DNA from: SZUA-309 sp050185825
GTDB taxonomy: Bacteria; Pseudomonadota; Gammaproteobacteria; Pseudomonadales; Azotimanducaceae
Direction: 5' to 3'
Assembly (NCBI GenBank): GCA_050185825.1
Contig: JBFWZA010000008.1
Coordinates: 220,125 to 284,124, forward strand
Length of the DNA stretch: 64,000 bases
A model generated the notes under the pieces. The model made no database searches. It was not told the DNA's origin and saw only the letters and a list, made by a program, of their open reading frames with translations. Each line of letters starts with the position of its first letter. Position 1 is the stretch's first letter. The position numbers and the translations under genes were made by a program. Of the stretch, positions 35,940 through 46,883 are shown in pieces.

Positions 35940-36858
35940 ACGTCGGCGTGGCCGTGAAGTGAGCGGCATCCTGGTGCTGGACAAGCCGCAGGGCATGAGC
36001 TCCAACGACGCGGTTCAGAAGGCGAAGCGGCTGTTCAACGCCCGCAAGGTCGGCCACACCGGTGCGCTGGATCCGCTGGCAACGGGTGTGCTGCCGCTGT
36101 GCTTCGGGGAGGCGACCAAGTTCTCCCAGTATCTTCTGGCTTCGGACAAGAAGTACTGGGTTCGGATCCTGCTGGGTGTGTCCACGGACAGCGGCGACGC
36201 CGACGGCAAGGTGGTGAGTACCCGGCCCGTTCCCGACATCGACCGGGCCCGGGTGGAAGACGCGCTGCGCTTCTTCCGGGGCGAGATCGACCAGGTGCCT
36301 TCCATGTTCTCGGCCATCAAGCACCAGGGTCAGCCCCTGTACAAGCTGGCGAGGCAGGGCATCGAGATAGAGCGGGAAGCCCGCAGGGTGACGATTTCCT
36401 CGAACGAGCTGCTCGAGCTGCACGACGACAGTCTGGTGCTGTCGATCCACTGCAGCAAGGGCACCTACGTTCGCACCATCGCCGAGGAGCTCGGCGAGGT
36501 GCTGGGGTGCGGTGCGCACGTCGTCGAGCTTCGACGGCTGGCTGCCGGGCCCTACACGGAGGCGGATCTGGTGACGTTCGAGCAGCTCGAGAAAGCGCTC
36601 GAGCACGGCTCGCTGGACCCGTTTCTGCTGCCGGTGGACAGTGCCGTCAGGGAGTGGCCGGAGGTCAGGTTGACCGACAACACGGCCTACTACCTCAGGC
36701 AGGGTCAGCCGGTGATCGTGCCGCATGCGCCCACGAGCGGGTGGGTGCGGCTGTCTGAAGTCGAGGACGACCACACGACGAAGTTCATCGGTGTGGGCGA
36801 GATCCTCGACGATGGAAGAGTTGCTCCGCGCCGCCTGGTGGTGGAGCAGGGTAAGTAG
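35932..36858 (+). CDS. truB: tRNA pseudouridine-55 synthase
   Basis: TruB makes pseudouridine 55 in the T-arm of tRNAs and acts as a tRNA chaperone. 308 residues from the ATG at 35932, which overlaps the end of rbfA by 8 bp. The basic N-terminus leads to 'GILVLDKPQGMSSNDAVQKA', the catalytic Asp is in 'GHTGALDPLATGVLPLCFGE', and 'SCSKGTY'-type 'HCSKGTYVRTIAEELGEVLG' follows. The C-terminal PUA-like domain is complete. Confidence 0.97.
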   Translation: MSKRRRGREVSGILVLDKPQGMSSNDAVQKAKRLFNARKVGHTGALDPLATGVLPLCFGEATKFSQYLLASDKKYWVRILLGVSTDSGDADGKVVSTRPVPDIDRARVEDALRFFRGEIDQVPSMFSAIKHQGQPLYKLARQGIEIEREARRVTISSNELLELHDDSLVLSIHCSKGTYVRTIAEELGEVLGCGAHVVELRRLAAGPYTEADLVTFEQLEKALEHGSLDPFLLPVDSAVREWPEVRLTDNTAYYLRQGQPVIVPHAPTSGWVRLSEVEDDHTTKFIGVGEILDDGRVAPRRLVVEQGK

Positions 36859-36959
36859 TCGCGGGCGCCTAATCACAATCGCCCGCATCGATCGAGGTCA
36901 CTGTAAGTGTGCACGGTGATCCCGGGTTCTCTCACGCACATTGAATTGGAGAAGTTGAA

Positions 36960-37229
36960 ATGGCACTGAATGCCGCAAGCAAAGCAGAAATCATCAAGGA
37001 GTTTCAGTTGGAAGAGGGGGACACAGGGTCCCCGGAAGTGCAGGTAGCCCTGCTGACACACAACATCAACGGGCTGCAGGATCACTTCAAGACGCATCAG
37101 AAAGATCATCACTCCCGTCGCGGTCTGATCCGAATGGTCAACCAGCGGCGCAAGCTGTTGGACTATCTGAGGCAGAAAGATGCAAACCGTTACAGTGATC
37201 TGATCAAGCGATTGGGTCTGCGGCGCTGA
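36960..37229 (+). CDS. rpsO: 30S ribosomal protein S15
   Basis: S15 is a primary 16S-binding protein of the central domain. The 89-residue length is standard, and conserved segments include 'EEGDTGSPEVQVALLTHNIN', 'HFKTHQKDHHSRRGLIRMV' and 'RKLLDYLRQKDANRY'. GGAG lies 11 bases before the ATG. In E. coli S15 represses its own translation through a leader pseudoknot; the 100-bp leader here could do the same but I did not resolve one. Confidence 0.98.
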   Translation: MALNAASKAEIIKEFQLEEGDTGSPEVQVALLTHNINGLQDHFKTHQKDHHSRRGLIRMVNQRRKLLDYLRQKDANRYSDLIKRLGLRR

Positions 37230-37275
37230 CACGAGGTGTGTCGGTCCCGCGAACGGGCGTTGCCGGCGATGCAGG

Positions 37276-37291
37276 TCCGGTACGCACCGGA
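37276..37291 (+). promoter_or_regulatory. Leader hairpin upstream of pnp
   Basis: TCCGGT-ACGC-ACCGGA, a 6-bp perfect stem in the rpsO-pnp gap, 18 bp before the GTG of pnp. In E. coli RNase III cleaves a pnp leader hairpin and PNPase then represses its own mRNA; this hairpin is in the right place but much shorter. Confidence 0.4.
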
Positions 37292-37308
37292 ATAGATTTG
37301 GAGGTTAA

Positions 37309-39399
<2,091 letters not shown>

Positions 39400-39411
<12 letters not shown>

Positions 39412-39476
39412 CACTTTCGCGTCGGCATAGCCGACGCGCATCCGCATGGCGGATCAGGGCGCCTCGGGCGCCCTGA
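39400..39476 (+). repeat. Array of four tandem perfect hairpins at the pnp 3' end
   Basis: H1 GAAAGTGC-GTA-GCACTTTC (39400-39418, contains the stop codon); H2 CGTCGGC-ATA-GCCGACG (39420-39436); H3 ATCCGC-ATG-GCGGAT (39440-39454); H4 TCAGGGCGCC-TCG-GGCGCCCTGA (39454-39476). All stems are perfect and all loops are three bases. The stems differ in sequence, so this is not a duplicated repeat. A fifth hairpin at 39480 is the terminator. In the mRNA this would form a stacked rod that should resist 3' exonucleases. Confidence 0.8.
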
Positions 39477-39479
39477 CGA

Positions 39480-39511
39480 ACCCTCGTCGAAAGGCGGGGG
39501 TTTTTGTTTTT
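39480..39511 (+). terminator. Intrinsic terminator of the rpsO-pnp transcript
   Basis: ACCCTCGTC-GAAA-GGCGGGGGT: a 9-bp stem with two G-U pairs and a GAAA tetraloop, followed by TTTTGTTTTT. It closes the large forward-strand operon region; genes beyond are on the reverse strand. Confidence 0.85.
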
Positions 39512-39590
39512 AGGGGGCATGGTTGGACACTAGCCTTTCGCCCCGCCCGCCGACAGGGTCATCCATGCTTCGGCCCGGTGCGCTGTCGGT

Positions 39591-41075
39591 TTACGCTTCC
39601 TGCTCACTGCTGCCGAAAAGCAACGAAATCACCGGCAGTTCCGTCGGACCGCACAGGATGTAGACGTGATCGTCCGGCTGCAGCGTCAGTTCCTCACCGG
39701 CCGGAATCAGCTCCTCGTCTCGAAGCACCATGATGATCGAGGCATTGCCCGGTAGCGTCAGATCGCGGATGGCCATGCCGCAGACGAGCAGCGGCTGGTG
39801 AATCCAGAAGGAATGAATCCCCGCCCTGCCGACCTGCCTGCCCGTCAGCTCCACCACGGTTGAAGGCAGCGCGACACCGGGGCTCTGCACGCGCAGCCAT
39901 TTCGACAGGGGGGCGGCGGTGACGCCCTGCAGCAGCACGCTCAGGACGACGACGAAGAAGACGATGTTGAACAGAGCCGGCGCAGCCTCCACCCCGGCAA
40001 GCAGTGGAAACATCGCCAGCACGATGGGCACTGCCCCTCGCAGACCAACCCAGGCGATATAGACCTGCTCCCGGATCGGAAAACGGAACGGCGCCAGGCA
40101 AAAAAACACGGCAACCGGCCGGGCGACCAGCGCCAGGATGAGGGCAATGGCGACACCGATACCCGCTACCTCCAGAAGGTCCGATGGAAAAACCAGCAGG
40201 CCCATGGTCAGAAACATGGTCATCTGTGCGAGCCAGGCGATGAAGTTGTGGGAGTGCAGAATGGTGGATCGGTAAGGCAGCCGCCGCTGGCCGAGCACGA
40301 CGCCGGCAACGTAGGCAGCGAGGTAGCCGCTGCCCTGCAGCAGGGTCGGCAGGCTGAAGGCAAGGAGGGCAACCGCCAGCGTCAGGATGGGGTACAGGCC
40401 GGCCAGCTGTACATTCAACCGGGTCAGCAGCCAGCCCCCGGCGATGCCGATAGCAGCTCCGGAGGCAGCGCCGATCGCGAGCTGCAGGGCGATGTTGATC
40501 GCCAGCGTATCGACGGATGCCGGTTCGCCGACCAGCGCCATAGCCACCGACATGGTCAGGATGACCGCGACCGGATCGTTCAGTCCCGATTCCAGGTCCA
40601 GGGTACCGGCCACTCGGCGACGCAGGTTCATGTGACTGCCGCGGAGTATGGAGAACACGGCCGCGGCGTCCGTGGAGGAGACGATCGCACCCAGCAGCAA
40701 CGCCTCCCCCCAGCCGAAGCCCAGCAACCGGGCGCCGACGGCAACGAGGGCCGCCGTGCCTGCGACGCCGACGGTGGCCAGCACACCCGCCGGTGCGAGC
40801 GCTCTGCGAATCAGCTCGCGGGAGGTGTTGAGGCCGCCATCGAACAGGATGACGGCGAGTGCCGCCGTACCGATGCGAAATGCCAGCTCGTAGTCAGCGA
40901 ATTCGATCCCGCCGAGCCCCTCCGACCCGGCCAGCATGCCCACCAGCAGAAAGATGAGAACCACGGGTACGCCCGTGCCGGTGGCGACGCGGCTCAGCAG
41001 CACGCTGAGCATGAGCAGCGCCCCGCCGATCAGCAGCAGGAGAGCGGTCGCCGAAGGTTCGATCGAGAAATCCAT
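39591..41075 (-). CDS. CPA1-family cation/proton antiporter with TrkA-C domain
   Basis: A 494-residue inner-membrane antiporter resembling NhaP2/CvrA-type K+ or Na+/H+ exchangers. About 12 TM segments fill residues ~8-390. The ion-binding core is marked by 'SSTDAAAVFSILRG' and 'LDLESGLNDPVAVILTM', the conserved 'ND' region of CPA1 proteins. Residues ~405-490 form a TrkA-C (RCK-C) regulatory domain ('MAIRDLTLPGNASIIMVLRD'). The ATG at 41075 is chosen because the protein then starts just before TM1; no strong ribosome-binding site is seen. Ion specificity cannot be read from the sequence. Confidence 0.9.
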   Translation of the reverse strand: MDFSIEPSATALLLLIGGALLMLSVLLSRVATGTGVPVVLIFLLVGMLAGSEGLGGIEFADYELAFRIGTAALAVILFDGGLNTSRELIRRALAPAGVLATVGVAGTAALVAVGARLLGFGWGEALLLGAIVSSTDAAAVFSILRGSHMNLRRRVAGTLDLESGLNDPVAVILTMSVAMALVGEPASVDTLAINIALQLAIGAASGAAIGIAGGWLLTRLNVQLAGLYPILTLAVALLAFSLPTLLQGSGYLAAYVAGVVLGQRRLPYRSTILHSHNFIAWLAQMTMFLTMGLLVFPSDLLEVAGIGVAIALILALVARPVAVFFCLAPFRFPIREQVYIAWVGLRGAVPIVLAMFPLLAGVEAAPALFNIVFFVVVLSVLLQGVTAAPLSKWLRVQSPGVALPSTVVELTGRQVGRAGIHSFWIHQPLLVCGMAIRDLTLPGNASIIMVLRDEELIPAGEELTLQPDDHVYILCGPTELPVISLLFGSSEQEA

Positions 41076-41202
41076 CAATCGGTTCAGGCCAACGTCGCCA
41101 GGGGTGCAGGCCGCGGTAGCGAAGCATGGCAGGGCGGCGCGTGGCAACCGTTATCGAGCCGCACTCCGCTATGCGCTATGGAGCGGAAGGCCGGCCGCTG
41201 CG

Positions 41203-43146
41203 TCAGGCCCCTGCGCGGTTCTCGACCAGGTCGTCCACCACCGCCGGATCGGCCAGCGTGGACGTGTCCCCCAGGTTGTCCAGATCGTCGGCCGCGATCT
41301 TGCGCAGGATCCTGCGCATGATCTTGCCGGAGCGGGTCTTCGGCAGCCCGGGCGCGAACTGAATGTGTTCCGGCCGGGCGAAGGGCCCGATCTCGCTGCG
41401 CACGAGTGCCACGAGCTCCTCGCGAAGTTTCTCGTGGTCCTCGTTGTTGCCCACCATCAGGGTCACATAGGCATAGATCCCCTCGCCCTTCACCGGGTGG
41501 GGATAACCGACCACGGCAGCCTCCGCCACCGCCTCATGCAGCACCAGCGCGCTCTCCACCTCCGCCGTGCCGATCCGGTGGCCGGAAACGTTCATCACAT
41601 CGTCCACCCTGCCGGTGATCCAGTAGTAACCGTCCGCATCGCGCCGGGCGCCGTCACCGGTGAAGTAGAAGCCCTTGTAGGCGCTGTAGTAGGTGTCGAT
41701 GACCCGCTGGTGATCGCCGTAGACCGTGCGGATCTGTCCGGGCCAGGAACGGGTGATCACCAGGTTGCCGGTGGCTTCGGTGGTCTCGATGACCTTGCCC
41801 TCGGCATCGACCAGCGCCGGTACCACGCCGAAGAACGGGCGGGTGGCGCTGCCGGGTTTCAGTGCGGTGGCACCCGGCAGCGGGGAGATCATGATGCCGC
41901 CGGTTTCCGTCTGCCACCAGGTATCCACGATCGGGCAGCGGCCTTCGCCGACCACGCGGTGGTACCACTCCCAGGCTTCGGGATTGATGGGCTCGCCGAC
42001 CGTGCCGAGCAGGTTGAGTGACGCACGCGAGCTGCCGGTCACGAACTGATCGCCCTGGGCCATGAGCTGACGGATGGCGGTGGGGGCCGTGTAGAAAATG
42101 TTCACCTGGTGCTTGTCCACCACCTGCCAGCAGCGTCCGGCGTCGGGCCAGGTGGGCACGCCTTCGAACATGAGGGTGGTCGCACCGTTGGCCAGCGGCC
42201 CGTAGACGATGTAGGTGTGGCCGGTGATCCAGCCGACGTCTGCCGTGCACCAGTAGATGTCACCGTCGTGGTAGTCAAAGACGTACTTGTGCGTCATGGC
42301 GGCCTGCAGCAGGTAGCCGGCCGTGCCGTGCTGCACCCCCTTGGGCTTTCCCGTGGAGCCGGAGGTGTAGAGGATGAAGGACGGATCTTCGGCATCCATC
42401 ACCTCGGGCTCGCAGGTTGCCGGCTGCGCGGCCGTGATCTCGTGGTACCAGACGTCGCGCTCCGGGTGCCAGGCCACGTCCGCGCCGGTGCGCTGCACGG
42501 TGAGCACGGTGTGCACGTTCGGACAGTCGGCCAGCGCCGTCTCCGCGTTGGCCTTGAGCGGCACCTTGCGCCCGCCCCGCACACCTTCGTCCGCGGTGAT
42601 CAGCACGCGGCAGTCCGAGTCGAGGATCCGGTCGCGCAGGGACTGCGGCGAGAAGCCGCCGAAGACCACCGAGTGGATGGCGCCGATGCGCATGCAGGCG
42701 AGCATGGCGTAGGCCGCCTCCGGGATCATGGGCATGTAGATGCAGACCCGGTCACCTTTGACGACACCGCGCGCCTTGAGCGCGTTCGCGAGCCGGCAGA
42801 CATGGTCGTGGAGTGCCTGATAGGTGATGTGGTCCGTGTCGTTGGCGTCGTCGCCTTCCCAGATGATGGCGGTCTGGTCTGCGCGCTCCGGCAGGTGACG
42901 GTCGATGCAGTTGTAGGCGATGTTGAGCTTGCCGCCACCGAACCAGCTCACCTGGCCTTTCGGCAGATCCGCGTTGCAGACGGTGTCCCACTTCCGGTAC
43001 CAGTCGATGAAGATGTCGGCCTGCTCGGCCCAGAACCCTTCCGGATCGCTGACGGAGCGCTCGTACATGGCCCGGTACTGATCTTCGTTGATGAAGCAGC
43101 GGTCCAGCACCGCTTCCGGAACCGGTACGACGTGTATTTCAGACAT
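41203..43146 (-). CDS. acs: Acetyl-CoA synthetase
   Basis: Acs activates acetate to acetyl-CoA through acetyl-AMP. The 647-residue length is normal and the ATG has AAGGA upstream. The AMP-binding P-loop is 'ILYTSGSTGKPKGVQ', the adenine site is 'DTWWQTETGGIMISPLPG', and the C-terminal catalytic lysine (target of acetylation control in the family) lies in 'PKTRSGKIMRRILRKIA'. It follows pgi by 2 bp on the same strand, a pair also seen in Pseudomonas. Confidence 0.97.
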   Translation of the reverse strand: MSEIHVVPVPEAVLDRCFINEDQYRAMYERSVSDPEGFWAEQADIFIDWYRKWDTVCNADLPKGQVSWFGGGKLNIAYNCIDRHLPERADQTAIIWEGDDANDTDHITYQALHDHVCRLANALKARGVVKGDRVCIYMPMIPEAAYAMLACMRIGAIHSVVFGGFSPQSLRDRILDSDCRVLITADEGVRGGRKVPLKANAETALADCPNVHTVLTVQRTGADVAWHPERDVWYHEITAAQPATCEPEVMDAEDPSFILYTSGSTGKPKGVQHGTAGYLLQAAMTHKYVFDYHDGDIYWCTADVGWITGHTYIVYGPLANGATTLMFEGVPTWPDAGRCWQVVDKHQVNIFYTAPTAIRQLMAQGDQFVTGSSRASLNLLGTVGEPINPEAWEWYHRVVGEGRCPIVDTWWQTETGGIMISPLPGATALKPGSATRPFFGVVPALVDAEGKVIETTEATGNLVITRSWPGQIRTVYGDHQRVIDTYYSAYKGFYFTGDGARRDADGYYWITGRVDDVMNVSGHRIGTAEVESALVLHEAVAEAAVVGYPHPVKGEGIYAYVTLMVGNNEDHEKLREELVALVRSEIGPFARPEHIQFAPGLPKTRSGKIMRRILRKIAADDLDNLGDTSTLADPAVVDDLVENRAGA

Positions 43147-43148
43147 GG

Positions 43149-44687
43149 TCAGAGATCCTTGTTGCCGGCACGGGTGAGGTAGTCGACGAGCGCCCGGGTG
43201 GAGACGTCCTGGCCCAGTGTCGATTTGCCGCCGAGCTGCTCGAAGATAGGCACCGCGAGACGCTTGCCCAGCTCGACTCCCCACTGATCGAACGAGTTTA
43301 TGTCCCAGATGATGCCTTGGCAAAACACGACCTGCTCGTACAGGGCGATGAGCGCCCCGAGGCTCGCCGGATCGAGCGCCGGCAGCACCAGGGTGGTGGT
43401 GGGCTTGCCACCGGCGACCTGCTTGTGCGGATCCGGATCCTGCTGACCCTGCAGCATCGCCTGGCTCTGGGCGAGCGCATTGGCGTTCAGCCAGCGCTGA
43501 TGATGCTCAGGCGGTTCGCCGCTGGCGACGACGATGAAATCCGCGGCGAAGGAGCGGGTTCCCTGGTGCAGCAGCTGATGGAATGCGTGCTGACCGTTGG
43601 TGCCGCGGCCGCCCCAGACGATGGGCATGCTGTGCACGTTGAGCGGCGTGCCGTCCTGGCGGACGCTCTTGCCGTTGGACTCCATGATGAGCTGCTGCAG
43701 GAAATCGGGCAGCAGCCGCAGCCGCTCGGCGTACGGCAGGATCGCCTGGTTGGTCACCCCCAGGAAGTTGTAGTTCCAGATGCCCGCCAGCGCCATGAGC
43801 ACCGGCAGGTTTTCGGCAAACGGCGCCTGCCGGAAGTGGGTATCCATGGCGTGGCCGCCGGCAAGGAACTCGAGGAATCCTTCGCGGCCGAGGGCGAGCG
43901 CGATGGGCAGGCCCACGGGCGACCAGACGGAGTAGCGCCCGCCTACCCAGTCCCACATGGGGAAGACGTTCTGTCCGGGGATGCCGAAGGCCGACGCGGC
44001 GTCCAGATTCGTGGAGATGGCGACGAAGTGGCGTTCGATGGCCAGCGGGTCGCCCGTTCTCTCGAGGAACCAGTCCCGGGCGCTCTCCGCGTTGACCCGG
44101 GTTTCCAGGGTGGAGAAGCTCTTGGAGACGATGACGAACAGGGTCCGCGCGGGATCGAGGCCGGCAATGGCCCGGTTCAGCGCGCTGGCGTCGATGTTGG
44201 CGACGAAATGAATCCGAGGCCCCCGATGCCACGGACGCGCGAGCGCGTCCACCACGAGCTCCGGGCCGAGATGCGAGCCGCCGATGCCGATGTGCACCAC
44301 GTCGGTGATCGCGCGGCCGGAATATCCCCGCCAGATGCCCTGGCGCACCTGGTCGGACAGCGCGAGCACCTGTTCCATGACCGAAGCGGCCGATCGAGCC
44401 ATCGCCGGCCGCGCCGAGTCCGGTGCGCGGAGTGCCGTGTGCAGCGCGGCGCGCTGCTCGGTCCGATTGACGACCTCGCCTGAGAACTGGGCCTCGATGG
44501 CTGCCGGCAGCCGCATCTCCATTGCCAGCGCCAGCAGCGCGTCCAGCACCCGATCGGAGAGCCGCTGCTTGCTGAGATCGGCCAGCAGCCCGGCCGCTTC
44601 CAGCGTTCGCGGCACCGGGTCCCGCGCCGATTCCTCGTTCGCGAGCCTGGACAGCGCCTTCCAGCTCCTGGTGGTTTCCGGGGACAT
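43149..44687 (-). CDS. pgi: Glucose-6-phosphate isomerase
   Basis: Pgi interconverts glucose-6-phosphate and fructose-6-phosphate. 512 residues, slightly shorter than E. coli Pgi (549). Family signatures are clear: 'VVHIGIGGSHLGPELVVDAL', 'VIVSKSFSTLETRVNAE', 'WVGGRYSVWSPVGLP', and 'SNGKSVRQDGTPLNV'. The C-terminal 'FDQWGVELGKRLAVPI' contains the conserved Lys region. It lies directly upstream of acs, so the two are probably co-transcribed. Confidence 0.97.
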   Translation of the reverse strand: MSPETTRSWKALSRLANEESARDPVPRTLEAAGLLADLSKQRLSDRVLDALLALAMEMRLPAAIEAQFSGEVVNRTEQRAALHTALRAPDSARPAMARSAASVMEQVLALSDQVRQGIWRGYSGRAITDVVHIGIGGSHLGPELVVDALARPWHRGPRIHFVANIDASALNRAIAGLDPARTLFVIVSKSFSTLETRVNAESARDWFLERTGDPLAIERHFVAISTNLDAASAFGIPGQNVFPMWDWVGGRYSVWSPVGLPIALALGREGFLEFLAGGHAMDTHFRQAPFAENLPVLMALAGIWNYNFLGVTNQAILPYAERLRLLPDFLQQLIMESNGKSVRQDGTPLNVHSMPIVWGGRGTNGQHAFHQLLHQGTRSFAADFIVVASGEPPEHHQRWLNANALAQSQAMLQGQQDPDPHKQVAGGKPTTTLVLPALDPASLGALIALYEQVVFCQGIIWDINSFDQWGVELGKRLAVPIFEQLGGKSTLGQDVSTRALVDYLTRAGNKDL

Positions 44688-44701
44688 TGGTGTAACGGGT
44701 C

Positions 44702-44740
44702 CTAGTGTCCTGTCCCGTTGATTCGTGGACAGGACACTAG
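44702..44740. repeat. REP-like perfect inverted repeat
   Basis: CTAGTGTCCTGTCC (44702-44715) and GGACAGGACACTAG (44727-44740) are perfect 14-bp arms around an 11-base loop. The arm contains the stop codon of the kinase gene (reverse strand). It looks like a REP/RAYT-type element or a strong bidirectional terminator between the kinase and pgi. No second copy is visible in the window. Confidence 0.7.
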
Positions 44741-45450
44741 ATGAGCTCCGGATGCGGATTGAAGTACTGTCTCGGCCCGTCCATGGAAACGATCTGTGTG
44801 AGCAGCGCCTCGAAGTGCGCGGGGTTGTTGGCGAAGTCGATCTCGGTGGCATTCACCACCAGCAGCGGCGCATCGTTGTAGAAGTGGAAGAACTCCGTGT
44901 AGGAGTTGATCAGCGTGTTCAGGTAGTCGGCGCTGATCTCCTGCTCGAAGTCGATCCCACGATGGCGGATGCGCTGCAGCAGAACCCCCGTGGGGGCCTG
45001 CAGATAGATCACCAGGTCCGGCCGCGGCGGCTCGATGGCCAGGTTCTGCTGGATCTGCTTGTAGAGGGCGAACTCCGCGTCATCCAGCGTCAGGCGAGCG
45101 AAGAGCTCGTCCTTCTCCATGAGAAAATCGGCCACCAGCGTGGAGTCGAGCAGATCGCCGCCACGGATGTCGGCTACCTGCCGCGCCCGGTGCAGGAGGA
45201 AGTAGAGCTGGGTGGGCAGGGCATGGCGCCGGCCCTCGCGGTAGAAACGGTCGAGAAAGGGGTTTTCGGCGACGGGTTCACGGAGCAGCGGGTAGCCGAA
45301 CGTCTGTGCCAGCTTGCTTGCGAGGGTGGTTTTGCCGACCCCGATGGGGCCTTCCACCGCGATGTAGCCGGGAAGCGGCCGGCCATCCAGCAACTGGCGG
45401 GTTCCGGCGGTGACCTCCGCCTGAGCGGGCTCGTATGCAACGCTGTTCAT
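44737..45450 (-). CDS. Deoxynucleoside kinase family protein
   Basis: A 237-residue nucleotide-salvage kinase of the dNK family (deoxyadenosine/deoxyguanosine kinase type). The P-loop is 'VEGPIGVGKTTLASKLA' (~31-47). The substrate region is 'EPVAENPFLDRFYRE', the conserved 'DR'-type motif lies in 'GGDLLDSTLVADFLMEKD', and the LID-like arginines are in 'RIRHRGIDFEQEIS'. The start is the ATG at 45450; the longer open frame upstream runs antiparallel through pcnB coding and is not used. Its stop codon lies inside the REP-like repeat. In Pseudomonas folK and panB follow pcnB; neither is here. Confidence 0.88.
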   Translation of the reverse strand: MNSVAYEPAQAEVTAGTRQLLDGRPLPGYIAVEGPIGVGKTTLASKLAQTFGYPLLREPVAENPFLDRFYREGRRHALPTQLYFLLHRARQVADIRGGDLLDSTLVADFLMEKDELFARLTLDDAEFALYKQIQQNLAIEPPRPDLVIYLQAPTGVLLQRIRHRGIDFEQEISADYLNTLINSYTEFFHFYNDAPLLVVNATEIDFANNPAHFEALLTQIVSMDGPRQYFNPHPELI

Positions 45451-45512
45451 GTTCGATTGAGTCTGCCAGAACTCGTCCGGCAGCCATAGTCGGGAAACGT
45501 ACGGCAGGGCGA

Positions 45513-46883
45513 TCAGCCGTTGGCCTGGCCCTCCGGTGGCCGCCGGCGGCGGGATTTCCTGCGGCGTTTCTTCTTTGTCGGCGAGTGCGCGCGCCGCTCG
45601 TCGACCATCGCCTGACGGGCTTCCGGGCCGACGGCCTGGTAGCGCGTCCACCACTCGGCCGCGTCGCTGAGCCCGGCCTCCGGGGTGAGGGCGCACTCCG
45701 CACGCAGCACCAGGAAGTCGTAGGCGGCGCGGAATCGGGCGTGGCTGGCCAGCTTCTCGATGACCCGGGCCTGACGGCTCTCGAGCCGGTCCTGAAGGTG
45801 CCACACCTCGCGGATGAACTGCGAGAACCGCCGCGGCACGGCGATGATCCGCTGCTGGTCGCCGAGGCAGTCCGTGGCGGCCTGGAGCCTGGCTTCCGCA
45901 GGTGCGAGAGATGCCTGCAGGTCGTTCAGACGGGCCTGGTAGTCGGCCCACAGCAGCACGGCGAGCAGAAAACCCGGCGTGACGGGCTTGTCCGCGCGGA
46001 TCCGCTCGTCCGTGTTGCGCATGGCTTCCGGAATCAGAGGGTCCTGCGGATCACACCCGGGGAACAGCGCTACCCGCAGGGGGGTGGTGACCAGCAGCTG
46101 CCAGGCGCGCTCCGCCTGACCGGACATGAGCACCTTCTGGATCTCGTCGAAGAGCCGTGCCGGCGGCACCGCACCCATGAGCTCGGCCGCCTCCGCGAAG
46201 CAGTCGGAAATCTCCCGATCGAGCACGCAGTCGAGCTTGGCCTGGAAACGGATGGCCCTGAGCGCGCGCACCGGGTCTTCCCGCAGCCGCGTGCGGGCCT
46301 CGCCGATGAAGCGCAGGTGACCGGATTCCAGATCGTCCAGACCGCCGGTGTAATCCAGGATCTCTTCCCGCTGCGGGTCGTAGTACAGGGCGTTGAAGGT
46401 GAAGTCGCGACGGAACGCGTCCTCCTCCAGCGTGCCGTAGACGTTGTCCCTGAGAATCATGCCCGCTTCGGAGTGGGCCCGCTCGTCGGCTTCCTCCGCC
46501 ACCGCGCGGCGGAACGTGGACACCTCGATCAGCTCCCGTCCGTAGCGGACGTGGGCAATTCGGAAACGGCGTCCCACCAGGCGGGAGCGTCGAAACAGCG
46601 ATCGCACCTCCTCCGGCGTGGCATCGGTGGCCACGTCGAAGTCCTTTGGCGTGAGGCCGAGCAGCAGGTCGCGGACGCAGCCGCCGACGAGGAGTCCGGC
46701 GAAGCCGGCCTCCTGCAACCGGGCGGTGACGTCCACCGCATTGGGGCTGACCCGATCCGGGGTCAGGCCGTGCTGGCGGGCGTCGAGTCGGCGTACCTCA
46801 CGGGCCTTCAAGAGACGTCTCTGCGCCGGCCACGTTTCTTGGTTTTCTTGCGCGGAATGTTCAGCCGCTGCCGCCGTTCCCAC
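45513..46883 (-). CDS. pcnB: Poly(A) polymerase I
   Basis: PcnB adds poly(A) to RNA 3' ends and marks them for decay. The nucleotidyltransferase core is 'FAGLLVGGCVRDLLLGLTPK' with catalytic 'DFDVATDA'; the RNA-binding and helical domains follow, including 'EDPVRALRAIRFQAKL'. The C-terminus is very basic ('KKKRRRKSRRRRPPEG'), as in polyadenylating rather than CCA-adding members. The start is uncertain: GTG at 46883 (456 residues) overlaps the regulator gene by 76 bp, while TTG at 46811 (432 residues) would overlap its stop as TTGA and fits the family N-terminus better. Confidence 0.93.
   Translation of the reverse strand: MGTAAAAEHSAQENQETWPAQRRLLKAREVRRLDARQHGLTPDRVSPNAVDVTARLQEAGFAGLLVGGCVRDLLLGLTPKDFDVATDATPEEVRSLFRRSRLVGRRFRIAHVRYGRELIEVSTFRRAVAEEADERAHSEAGMILRDNVYGTLEEDAFRRDFTFNALYYDPQREEILDYTGGLDDLESGHLRFIGEARTRLREDPVRALRAIRFQAKLDCVLDREISDCFAEAAELMGAVPPARLFDEIQKVLMSGQAERAWQLLVTTPLRVALFPGCDPQDPLIPEAMRNTDERIRADKPVTPGFLLAVLLWADYQARLNDLQASLAPAEARLQAATDCLGDQQRIIAVPRRFSQFIREVWHLQDRLESRQARVIEKLASHARFRAAYDFLVLRAECALTPEAGLSDAAEWWTRYQAVGPEARQAMVDERRAHSPTKKKRRRKSRRRRPPEGQANG

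Noticed and set aside
44737..45951. An extended kinase gene of 404 codons
   Set aside because: The first 167 codons are a shadow of pcnB with Arg/Pro/Gly-rich sequence; the kinase family begins near the ATG at 45450.
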